Part shown: piece by piece, positions 1 through 5,321 of the stretch
Numbering within the stretch: position 1 is the stretch's first letter
Layout: each line of letters opens with the position of its first letter
From: Zoogloeaceae bacterium
GTDB lineage: Bacteria > Pseudomonadota > Gammaproteobacteria > Burkholderiales > Rhodocyclaceae
Direction: 5' to 3'
DNA length: 5,537 nucleotides
NCBI GenBank assembly: GCA_031290535.1
Contig: JAITNI010000039.1
Coordinates: 1 to 5,537, forward strand
Position numbers and translations under genes: made by a program
The notes under the pieces: generated by a model
Database searches by the model: none
Told to the model about the DNA's origin: nothing
The model's input: the letters and a program-made list of their open reading frames with translations, nothing else

Positions 1-251
1 CCTTCGACCCGCACGACTTTTTGGCGCGCCGTCTGGCCGCTTTTGAGGCGGACGGCGTTTTTGGGGATTTTGAGCCAGTGCGCGATGGCGATCAGCAGGG
101 CGGCGTTGGCCTTGCCGTCTACGGGCGGGGCGGCGAGGAGGATTTTGAGGGCGTCGCCGTGAAGACCCGCCACGGCGCTTTTTTTCGCGCCGGGCTGAAT
201 GTGCAGGGAAAGCGTATACGCGCCATCGGTTTCCGGGCGATACCAGTTCAT
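1..251 (-). CDS. yggU: YggU/DUF167 family protein, 3' part cut off by the window edge
   Basis: This is a small conserved protein of unknown biochemical role. 83 codons are visible from the ATG at 251-249, with no stop before the left edge. The family is usually about 95-100 residues, so little is missing. The translation begins MNWYRPETDGAYTLSLHIQP and contains the family hallmarks: an early basic segment (QPGAKKSAVAG), the core LLAAPPVDGKANAALL, then LKSGQTARQKVV near the end. It is the last visible gene of the yggS-proC-yggT-yggU series. A MITE-like element separates it from yggT, so its start has no strong ribosome binding site; AGAG seven bases upstream is the best candidate. Before that insertion the start codon would have overlapped the yggT stop as ATGA. 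The family call is secure; the function is not known. Confidence 0.9.
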   Translation of the reverse strand, partial: MNWYRPETDGAYTLSLHIQPGAKKSAVAGLHGDALKILLAAPPVDGKANAALLIAIAHWLKIPKNAVRLKSGQTARQKVVRVE

Positions 252-254
252 AGG
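247..254. repeat. Left copy of 8-bp direct repeat TTCATAGG (probable target-site duplication)
   Basis: The 8 bases are identical to 363-370. This copy contains the start codon of yggU, read on the minus strand as CCTATGAA. The two copies bracket an inverted-repeat element, which is what a target-site duplication looks like. Because the element ends are slightly asymmetric, the true duplication could be 7 rather than 8 bp. Confidence 0.65.
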
Positions 255-362
255 GAAACTCTGAACAACTCCCAACCGTTCGGGCTGAGGCAGCCGTTGC
301 CCTTGATGTTCGACAGGGAATACCCTTCGACAAGCTCAGGGCGAACGGGATTATTCAGAGTT
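255..362. mobile_element. MITE-like inverted-repeat element, about 108 bp, non-coding
   Basis: The outer arms are AAACTCTGAACAA (256-268) and, reverse-complemented from 351-363, AAACTCTGAATAA, matching at 12 of 13 positions. The inverted symmetry continues inward with gaps: CCGTTCGGGCTGAG (276-289) against CCGTTCGCCCTGAG, reverse-complemented from the other side (335-348). The element is flanked by the 8-bp direct repeat TTCATAGG. It has no transposase and no credible ORF, so it would need an enzyme supplied in trans. Its inner part includes a motif of a repeat type I know to be common between genes in many proteobacteria (CCCTTCGACAAGCTCAGGG). It separates yggT from yggU without altering either protein. 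The parent insertion sequence family cannot be told from the sequence alone. The exact ends are uncertain by one or two bases. Confidence 0.65.
323..349. repeat. Dispersed intergenic repeat core, copy 1
   Basis: The segment starts CCCTTCGACAAGCTCAGGG and ends GCGAACGGG. Read on the minus strand it encodes the familiar spurious peptide VRPELVEG seen in many automatic translations of proteobacterial intergenic DNA. A diverged relative lies at 5150-5208; 331-349 and 5190-5208 match at 18 of 19 bases. This copy is nested in the inverted-repeat element at 255-362. Confidence 0.7.
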
Positions 363-370
363 TTCATAGG
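363..370. repeat. Right copy of 8-bp direct repeat TTCATAGG (probable target-site duplication)
   Basis: Identical to 247-254. This copy contains the stop codon of yggT (TGA at 366-364 on the minus strand). Read on the minus strand, CTC CTA TGA A shows that the ATGA once shared with yggU is still present here. Confidence 0.65.
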
Positions 371-921
371 AGGACGAGCAAAACCTGCAAGAAAAGCAGC
401 AGGACAAGCGGCGTCAGGTCGATACCCGCCACCGGGGGAATCACGCGGCGCAGCGGGCGTAAAATGGGGCGGGACAACTGGCTGATGGGCGCGGCCAGCG
501 GCGAATAGGGATTGAACCAGGACAGCAGCGCTTCCAAAAACACAACCCCCATGACAAGATAAATCACCAGCCGCAAGAGTTCCCGGAACACAGAAAGCAG
601 GAGCATGAGGCCAAAGTTCCAATCCAGACTGGACAACGGCGCGACAGGGGTGAGGGAAAACAGCAGTCCAACATACGCCAGTTGCAGTAAAAAGGCCGCC
701 ACCAGACTGGCCCAGTCCACGCCGCCAAAACCGGGCACGATGCGGCGCAGGGGCTTGATGGCCCAGTTGGTGAGCTTGAGCACGAATTCGCCCAGTTGTC
801 CGGCAAAGGAAACCCGGCCCCATTGCATCATGAAGCGCAACAAAAACAGAATGCAGAAAAAGCTGCCAACGGCATTGGTCAGCAACAAAAGCGCTTGCGA
901 AAGCGAGCCGGAGGTCATCAT
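364..921 (-). CDS. yggT: YggT family integral membrane protein
   Basis: A 185-residue inner-membrane protein made of two YGGT domains, the usual size for the proteobacterial family. The two halves are an internal duplication: PLRRIVPGFGGVDWASLV (57-74) lines up with PLRRVIPPVAGIDLTPLV (156-173), each followed by a hydrophobic helix ending in FLLQ or LFLQ. Four to five hydrophobic segments are visible, near 8-30, 70-92, 104-134 and 169-185. The family has been linked to tolerance of osmotic stress and, in plastid and cyanobacterial relatives, to division or nucleoid organisation; the molecular role is unsettled. The start ATG (921-919) overlaps the proC stop as ATGA, indicating translational coupling. 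A second ATG follows at once (MM). The stop TGA lies in the direct repeat bordering the element at 255-362. The family assignment is firm. Confidence 0.93.
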   Translation of the reverse strand: MMTSGSLSQALLLLTNAVGSFFCILFLLRFMMQWGRVSFAGQLGEFVLKLTNWAIKPLRRIVPGFGGVDWASLVAAFLLQLAYVGLLFSLTPVAPLSSLDWNFGLMLLLSVFRELLRLVIYLVMGVVFLEALLSWFNPYSPLAAPISQLSRPILRPLRRVIPPVAGIDLTPLVLLLFLQVLLVLL

Positions 922-1733
922 GCGGCGTCTCCCAGCTGTTGCGCGAGTTCCCGGCTACGCAGCGCGGCGGCTTTGGCGCCCGCGATGAGACCGGCGGCCA
1001 CCTCTTTCTTTGCCATTACCGCCAGCGCGGCGGCGGTAGTGCCGCCTTTGGAAGTCACTTTTTCGCGCAACACGGCGGGCGAGTCGGGAGCATCCGCCGC
1101 CAGCCGGGCCGAACCCAGCGTGGTAGCCAGCGCCAGTTGGCGGGCGGCCTCCGGCGCAAAACCCAGCTCAAGGGCGGCCTGTTCCAGCGCCTCGACAAAT
1201 AAAAACAGGTAGGCGGGGCCGCTGCCGGAAATGGCGGTCACGGCGTCCATCATGGCCTCCTCTTCCACCCACAGGGTCGCGCCCGCCGCCGCCAGCACCT
1301 GTTCGGCGGCGAGGCGCTCATTCAGGGTCACGTCCGGCAGGGCGCACAGTCCGGCCATGCCTGCGCCGATCAGGGCGGGCGTGTTGGGCATCGCCCGCAC
1401 AAGGCGGCGGTAGCCTCCCAGCCAGCGGGACAGCGTTTCCAGCGTGAGTCCGGCGGCAATGCTGACGACAATCTGGTGTTGCAGGCGACCCGCGAGGGGA
1501 GACAAGGCTTCGCGCATCTGTTGCGGCTTGACCGCCAGCACCAGCAGATCGGTTTCCAGCGCCGCCGCGCCGACTTCTTCCAGACAGACGACGCCGCAAG
1601 TCTCGCCCAGTTTTTGGCGCAGGGCGGGGAGCAACTCCACGACCTGAAGGTCTGCGGGTACAAAACCCTGCCGGAGCAGCCCGCCGATGAGCGCCTGCGC
1701 CATGTTGCCGCCGCCGATAAAAGTGATTTTCAT
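918..1733 (-). CDS. proC: Pyrroline-5-carboxylate reductase
   Basis: Catalyses the last step of proline synthesis, the NAD(P)H-dependent reduction of 1-pyrroline-5-carboxylate to L-proline, in the cytoplasm. The protein has 271 residues, close to the roughly 270 of the family. It opens with a Rossmann nucleotide-binding motif, MKITFIGGGNMAQALIGG (glycines at 7-9). Next come AVKPQ (67-71), RAMPNTPA (113-120) and the substrate-region motif ISGSGPAYLFLF (168-179). The ProC signature REKVTSKGGTTAAAL lies at 223-237. Its start overlaps the yggS stop and its stop overlaps the yggT start, both as ATGA, so it is probably translated from a shared yggS-proC-yggT message. All key motifs are intact and the gene looks functional. 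Confidence 0.97.
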   Translation of the reverse strand: MKITFIGGGNMAQALIGGLLRQGFVPADLQVVELLPALRQKLGETCGVVCLEEVGAAALETDLLVLAVKPQQMREALSPLAGRLQHQIVVSIAAGLTLETLSRWLGGYRRLVRAMPNTPALIGAGMAGLCALPDVTLNERLAAEQVLAAAGATLWVEEEAMMDAVTAISGSGPAYLFLFVEALEQAALELGFAPEAARQLALATTLGSARLAADAPDSPAVLREKVTSKGGTTAAALAVMAKKEVAAGLIAGAKAAALRSRELAQQLGDAA

Positions 1734-2479
1734 GCTTTTGTTCTTGCTCCAAAAATAGCCGTGCCGACCCGCACCAGCGTACTGCCTTCGCAGATGGCCG
1801 CTTCAAGATCGTGGCTCATGCCAACAGATAAAGTGTCAAAAGTTTCCTGCCCTTCCTGCCTTCTCCCGACGGACACAAATTCGTCGCGCAGGGCGTCAAA
1901 CAACTGGCGCAGGCGGCGCAGGGGTGGCCGCTGGCGCTCAAAATCGGTTTCCGGGGCCGGAATCGCCATCAACCCGCGCAAACAAAGGCGCGGCAGCGTC
2001 GCCACCGCCCGACACAGGGGAGCCGCTTCTTCCGGCGCGACGCCGCTTTTGCTGGCCTCCCCGGAGAGGTTGACCTGCACGCAGACTTGCAAAGGCGGCA
2101 AATGCGCCGGACGCTGTTCCGAGAGGCGTTGGGCGATTTTAAGCCGCGCGATGGAATGCGCCCAGTCAAAATTTTCGGCGACCAGTCGGGTCTTGTTGCT
2201 TTGCAGGGGGCCGATGAAATGCCAGACCAGCGGCGGAGCGCCGGGCGGCAGCAAGGCGGTCAGGGCGGTCAGGGCGTGAATTTTTTCGACGCCCTCCTGC
2301 GCGTAGTTTTCGCCAAAATCCCGCTGCCCGACGTTCTGGAAGGCTTCCAGAACGTCGCTGGCGGGCCGGGTTTTGCTCACCGCCAGCAGGCGGATGCTGT
2401 CGGGTACACGCCCCGCCCGGACGGCAGTTTGTGCGATAATTGCTTGAATTGCTTGCAGATTGGCAGTAATTGCGCTCAT
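1730..2479 (-). CDS. yggS: YggS family pyridoxal-phosphate homeostasis protein (PLPBP)
   Basis: A single-domain PLP-binding protein with the fold of the alanine racemase N-terminal domain. The family keeps free PLP balanced and affects amino acid metabolism but has no known catalytic activity. With the ATG at 2479 it has 249 residues. The PLP lysine is K36 in LLAVSKTRPA; HFIGPLQ (87-93), QVNLSGEASKSG (135-146), LRGLMAIPAPE (167-177), SVGMSHDLEAAI (218-229) and VRVGTAIFG (236-244) follow. An in-frame GTG at 2497 would add six residues (MEFQSI). I prefer the ATG because MSAITANLQ matches family N-termini, although neither start has a strong Shine-Dalgarno. Compared with E. coli YggS there are two short insertions, near residues 69-78 and 203-212, each made of 9-bp tandem DNA repeats. 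It is the first gene of the minus-strand operon and divergent from pilT. Confidence 0.94.
   Translation of the reverse strand: MSAITANLQAIQAIIAQTAVRAGRVPDSIRLLAVSKTRPASDVLEAFQNVGQRDFGENYAQEGVEKIHALTALTALLPPGAPPLVWHFIGPLQSNKTRLVAENFDWAHSIARLKIAQRLSEQRPAHLPPLQVCVQVNLSGEASKSGVAPEEAAPLCRAVATLPRLCLRGLMAIPAPETDFERQRPPLRRLRQLFDALRDEFVSVGRRQEGQETFDTLSVGMSHDLEAAICEGSTLVRVGTAIFGARTKA
2329..2357. repeat. Perfect 14-bp-arm palindrome inside yggS
   Basis: CGACGTTCTGGAAG (2329-2342) is followed by a single G and then its exact reverse complement, CTTCCAGAACGTCG (2344-2357). It spans the codons for SDVLEAFQNV (residues 41-50 of YggS). It would form a strong hairpin with a very tight loop in either transcript, or serve as a symmetric protein-binding site. 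No function is established. Confidence 0.85.
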
Positions 2480-2563
2480 AATCGACTGGAATTCCACTTT
2501 GCGTTTTTTTCGTGCAGAGTATACCGTTCACTCATTTTCAGAGACGACATCAGGACAGAAACT
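2480..2563. promoter_or_regulatory. Divergent yggS/pilT promoter region with a shared GTATAC centre
   Basis: This is the only non-coding DNA between two divergent operons, so promoters for both probably lie here. The self-complementary GTATAC at 2519-2524 gives TATACT on the minus strand (2523-2518), five of six matches to a sigma-70 -10 box, and TATACC on the plus strand (2520-2525). TTGCGT (2499-2504) could be the plus-strand -35 but the 15-bp spacing is short. No convincing minus-strand -35 is seen. A 10-bp palindrome TGGAATTCCA overlaps the left edge (2487-2496). The pilT Shine-Dalgarno AGGA is at 2552-2555. The region is certain to be intergenic; the exact boxes are weakly supported. Confidence 0.35.
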
Positions 2564-3604
2564 ATGGATATTACTGAACTGCTCGCTTTCGGCGTCAAGA
2601 ATCAGGCCTCCGACCTGCACCTTTCCGCCGGGCTGCCGCCCATGATTCGCGTGCATGGCGATGTACGCAAGATCAACGTCCCGGCCATGGATCACAGCGA
2701 TGTGCACGCCATGGTGTATGAAATCATGAGCGACTCGCAGCGGAAAACCTACGAAGAACATCTGGAGTGCGACTTTTCGTTTGCCATTCCCAGTCTGGCG
2801 CGTTTCCGGGTCAATGCCTTTGTGCAGGAGCGCGGCGCGGGCGCGGTGTTCCGAACCATTCCTTCCAAGATGGTGACGCTGGAAGAACTCAACTGCCCGG
2901 ATATTTTCAAGAGCATTTCCGAATATCCTCGTGGCATTGTACTGGTGACGGGGCCAACGGGTTCCGGGAAGTCCACCACGCTGGCGGCGATGATTAATCA
3001 CATCAATAGCACCTCGTTCAATCACATTCTGACGGTGGAAGACCCGATCGAGTTTGTGCATGAACCGGACAAATGCCTGATTAACCAGCGCGAAGTCGGG
3101 CCGCACACCCTGTCGTTCAACAACGCCCTGCGCTCGGCGCTGCGCGAAGACCCGGACGTGATTCTGGTCGGCGAAATGCGCGATCTGGAAACCATCCGGC
3201 TGGCCATGACGGCGGCGGAAACCGGCCACCTGGTGTTTGCCACCCTGCACACCTCCTCGGCGGCCAAGACCATTGACCGCATCATCGACGTGTTCCCGGC
3301 GGCGGAAAAGGAAATGATTCGCGCCATGCTCTCCGAATCCCTGCGCGCCGTCATTTCGCAGACCCTCCTGAAACTGAAAGACGGTAATGGCCGGGTGGCG
3401 GCGCATGAAATCATGCTCGGCACACACGCCATTCGCAACCTGATTCGGGAAAACAAGGTGGCGCAGATGTATTCCTCCATCCAGACCGGGCAAAGCCTGG
3501 GGATGCAGACGCTGGATCAATGCCTGACCGAACTGGTGCGCCGCAATGTGGTTTCCAAGCAGGAAGCCCGTGTCCGCGCGGTCAACAGGGATCTTTTCCA
3601 ATAA
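2564..3604 (+). CDS. pilT: Type IV pilus retraction ATPase PilT
   Basis: The hexameric cytoplasmic motor that depolymerises the type IV pilus, driving retraction, twitching and DNA uptake. It has 346 residues, the normal length. The N-terminal PAS-like domain (1 to about 100) begins MDITELLAFGVKNQASDLHL. The RecA-like ATPase core follows: Walker A GPTGSGKST (130-138), Asp box TVEDPIEFVHE (157-167), Walker B DVILVGEMRD (198-207) with catalytic Glu204, and His box AETGHLVFATLHTS (218-231). The motif AIRNLIRE at 289-296, needed for retraction in studied PilT proteins, is intact. The ATG at 2564 is preceded by AGGA eight bases upstream and matches family N-termini; the same frame is open further upstream, but that part overlaps yggS antisense and is not homologous to PilT. 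It is co-oriented with pilU, 41 bp downstream. Confidence 0.98.
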   Translation: MDITELLAFGVKNQASDLHLSAGLPPMIRVHGDVRKINVPAMDHSDVHAMVYEIMSDSQRKTYEEHLECDFSFAIPSLARFRVNAFVQERGAGAVFRTIPSKMVTLEELNCPDIFKSISEYPRGIVLVTGPTGSGKSTTLAAMINHINSTSFNHILTVEDPIEFVHEPDKCLINQREVGPHTLSFNNALRSALREDPDVILVGEMRDLETIRLAMTAAETGHLVFATLHTSSAAKTIDRIIDVFPAAEKEMIRAMLSESLRAVISQTLLKLKDGNGRVAAHEIMLGTHAIRNLIRENKVAQMYSSIQTGQSLGMQTLDQCLTELVRRNVVSKQEARVRAVNRDLFQ

Positions 3605-3645
3605 ATTCATCCATTCGCCTCATTTGATTTCACCTGGAGTCCACT

Positions 3646-4809
3646 ATGGAACGCGATCAGGCTCTCAATTTTGTGTATGACCTTTTGCGTCTGATGGTCA
3701 GCAAGAATGCATCCGACCTTTTTCTGACTTCTGGGTATCCCCCGGCGGTCAAGATTGATGGACGCATTACCCCGGTTTCCAACCAGCAGTTGACCGCGCA
3801 GCACACGGCGGAACTGGCGCGGGCGATCATGAATGACCGTCAGGCGACCGAGTTTGAAGCCACCAAGGAATGCAATTTCGCCATTTCGCCCTCCGGCATT
3901 GGCCGTTTCCGGGCCAGCGCCTTTGTTCAGCAGGGCCGGAGCGGCGTGGTGTTGAGAACCATCAATGCGCGCATTCCCTCGCTCGAAGAACTGGGGATGC
4001 CGGAAATCCTGAAAGAAATCGCCATGACCAAGCGCGGGCTGGTGGTTTTTGTGGGCGGCACCAGTACCGGCAAGACCACCTCGCTTGCCTCGCTGGTGGA
4101 TTACCGCAACGAGAATTCCCACGGTCACATCATCACGCTTGAAAACCCGATTGAATACGTGCATGAGCACAAGAACTGCATCATCACGCAGCGGGAAATC
4201 TTTACGGACACGGAAGACTGGGAAACCCCCCTCAAAAACAGCCTGCGGCAAGCGCCAGACGTGATTCTGATGGGCGAAATCCGCGACCGTGAAACGATGG
4301 AATACGCCATCACCTTTGCCGAAACCGGCCACTTGTGCATGGCGACCCTGCACGCCAACAACTCCAATCAGGCCATTGACCGGATCATCAATTTCTTCCC
4401 GGAAGAACGGCGGCAGCAATTGCTGATGGACTTGTCCCTCAACCTGCGCGGCTTCATCTCCCAGCGCCTGATTCCCAAAAAGAACAGCAAGGGGCGCGTC
4501 GCCGCCGTGGAAATCCTGCTCAATTCGCCCCTGATTGCCGACCTGATTTTCAAGGGCGACGTCCACGAAATCAAGGAAATCATGAAGAAATCCCGCGAAC
4601 TGGGGATGCAGACTTTCGATCAGTCACTCTTCGATCTCTACGAAGCAGACCAGATCAGCTATGAAGACGCGCTCAGAACCGCCGACTCCGTCAATGACCT
4701 GCGCCTGAGCATCAAGCTCCTGAGCAAGAACTCCTCCGACCGGGACTTGACCTCGGGTCTGGGGCATCTGGCGATCACCGAAGAAAAAGTCGCCCGCCAG
4801 ATGTTTTGA
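3646..4809 (+). CDS. pilU: PilT-dependent accessory retraction ATPase PilU
   Basis: A paralogue of PilT that assists retraction under load and in studied species depends on PilT. It has 387 residues with the C-terminal extension typical of PilU (after about 350). GGAG at 3636-3639 lies six bases before the ATG, a good ribosome binding site. Motifs are SDLFLTSG (23-30), NFAISPSGIGRFRASAFVQQ (77-96), Walker A GGTSTGKTT (137-145), the Asp-box region TLENPIEYVH (164-173), Walker B DVILMGEIRD (205-214) with Glu211, and His box AETGHLCMATLHANN (225-239). Three positions differ from PilU sequences I recall: TST and T for the usual TGS/TGT and S in Walker A, Asn167 where EDP is normal, and REIFTDT (183-189) for REVGxDT. 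Walker A still fits GxxxxGK[ST]. The gap to pilT has no terminator, so the two are probably cotranscribed. Confidence 0.97.
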   Translation: MERDQALNFVYDLLRLMVSKNASDLFLTSGYPPAVKIDGRITPVSNQQLTAQHTAELARAIMNDRQATEFEATKECNFAISPSGIGRFRASAFVQQGRSGVVLRTINARIPSLEELGMPEILKEIAMTKRGLVVFVGGTSTGKTTSLASLVDYRNENSHGHIITLENPIEYVHEHKNCIITQREIFTDTEDWETPLKNSLRQAPDVILMGEIRDRETMEYAITFAETGHLCMATLHANNSNQAIDRIINFFPEERRQQLLMDLSLNLRGFISQRLIPKKNSKGRVAAVEILLNSPLIADLIFKGDVHEIKEIMKKSRELGMQTFDQSLFDLYEADQISYEDALRTADSVNDLRLSIKLLSKNSSDRDLTSGLGHLAITEEKVARQMF

Positions 4810-4835
4810 CGCGCCGCAACGCATTCCTCCCCTGA

Positions 4836-4874
4836 CCAGACCGCAGGGCGCGCAAGGCGGGTTCTGGTGTTTTT
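4836..4874 (+). terminator. Probable rho-independent terminator of pilTU
   Basis: CCAGACCGC (4836-4844) pairs with GCGGGTTCTGG (4857-4867), leaving a two-base bulge, and is followed by TGTTTTT (4868-4874). The loop is 12 bases. It begins 27 bp after the pilU stop, where a terminator is expected. The bulge and the short T run make it a moderate rather than a strong candidate. Confidence 0.5.
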
Positions 4875-4878
4875 GCGG

Positions 4879-4900
4879 TGTGCGGCGAGAGCCGCGCACA
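4879..4900. repeat. GC-rich hairpin after the pilU terminator
   Basis: TGTGCGGC (4879-4886), a GAGA loop, and GCCGCGCACA (4891-4900) form an 8-bp stem with a two-base bulge. No T run follows, so it is a poor terminator by itself. It could stabilise the 3' end of the transcript or be part of the neighbouring repeat block. Confidence 0.45.
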
Positions 4901-4920
4901 AAGAGGACGAGGAAATTGTA

Positions 4921-4979
4921 TGGAGTGCGGCGCTTGCCGCCGCTTTCCAAAGCGGGAGCAGAAGCTCTCCCGCACTCCA
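4921..4979. repeat. Compound palindrome with perfect 10-bp outer stem
   Basis: TGGAGTGCGG (4921-4930) pairs exactly with CCGCACTCCA (4970-4979). Between them lie an inner hairpin, CCGCTTT-CC-AAAGCGG (4940-4955), and a smaller one, GAGC-AGAA-GCTC (4956-4967). The result is a branched, cruciform-like 59-bp unit. The layout is typical of a dispersed palindromic repeat, but only one copy is in the window. Confidence 0.6.
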
Positions 4980-5030
4980 CAAGGCAGCGTTGCAGCAGGC
5001 TTCCCCATTCTGAACGGCCTCCCCTCATCC

Positions 5031-5067
5031 GCCCCTTTGGGGCACCTTTTCCCCTGAGGAGAGAAGG
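5031..5067. repeat. Twin-hairpin intergenic repeat
   Basis: Two hairpins in tandem: GCCCC-TTT-GGGGC (5031-5043) and CCTTTTCCCC-TGA-GGAGAGAAGG (5045-5067, one mismatch and one G-T pair). The flanking CCCCTCATCC (5021-5030) and the overall pattern recall a type of dispersed repeat I have seen between genes in many bacteria; this resemblance is from memory only. Confidence 0.5.
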
Positions 5068-5149
5068 AACTGCTGGGATCGTTTGATTATTTACGGGAAT
5101 TGACGGTAGACCTCAAACTCCGTACCTTCCCTGTTTACCTGCCTCTCCT

Positions 5150-5208
5150 CCCGTTCGTGGTGAAGCCCTGTCGAACCACGCTCAACGACCAAGTTCAGGG
5201 CGAACGGG
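5150..5208. repeat. Dispersed intergenic repeat core, copy 2 (diverged)
   Basis: The outer arms are CCCGTTCG (5150-5157) and CGAACGGG (5201-5208), a perfect 8-bp inverted repeat. The right end matches copy 1 at 18 of 19 bases (5190-5208 against 331-349). The left half contains its own small hairpin, GTGGT...ACCAC (5157-5161 with 5175-5179). The outer AAACTCTGAA arms seen around copy 1 are not recognisable here, so this is the core repeat alone or a decayed element. Confidence 0.6.
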
Positions 5209-5321
5209 CGGATGAATTATGGCGGGAATCGCTATATTTTCTGCCGCCAATTTGTCCTGTCGCGCTATACGGGGGGCGGCGCTGGCGGTATGATACGGGT
5301 TTTCAAAATTCCTTCGCCCGG

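Larger units (their letters stand above)
4810..5321. other. Repeat-rich intergenic region between pilU and the cobD-like gene
   Basis: No credible protein-coding gene is seen in these 512 bp; short ORFs here run through palindromes and lack family resemblance or good start signals. From left to right it holds a probable terminator (4836-4874), a GC-rich hairpin (4879-4900), a large palindrome (4921-4979), twin hairpins (5031-5067) and a second copy of the dispersed core repeat (5150-5208). The promoter of the cobD-like gene should lie in the last 100 bp; TATGAT at 5289-5294 resembles a -10 box, but no matching -35 is visible. Confidence 0.7.

Noticed and set aside
248..823. 191-codon minus-strand frame overlapping yggT and running through the repeat element
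   Set aside because: Its C-terminal part is the spurious VRPELVEG-type translation of the dispersed repeat and the rest is yggT in another frame.
1476..2279. 267-codon plus-strand frame across proC and yggS
   Set aside because: It is antisense to two clear core genes and has no domain-like content.
2487..2496. 10-bp palindrome TGGAATTCCA near the yggS start as an operator
   Set aside because: Several palindromes of this length are expected by chance in 5.5 kb, and nothing else supports it.
2087..2563. Upstream extension of the pilT frame to an ATG at 2087
   Set aside because: The extra 159 residues run antisense through yggS, are unlike any PilT N-terminus, and the ATG at 2564 has a good Shine-Dalgarno and family-typical start.
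2528..3610. 360-codon open frame antisense to pilT
   Set aside because: It mirrors a strongly conserved PilT with every motif intact, has no recognisable domain and looks like a codon-bias shadow.
3607..4566. 319-codon open frame antisense to pilU
   Set aside because: Same reason: it lies opposite a well-supported PilU, and its composition follows the third-position GC bias of that gene.
4880..5086. Possible 68-residue small protein after pilU
   Set aside because: It reads through two palindromic repeats, has no ribosome binding site and no sign of conservation.
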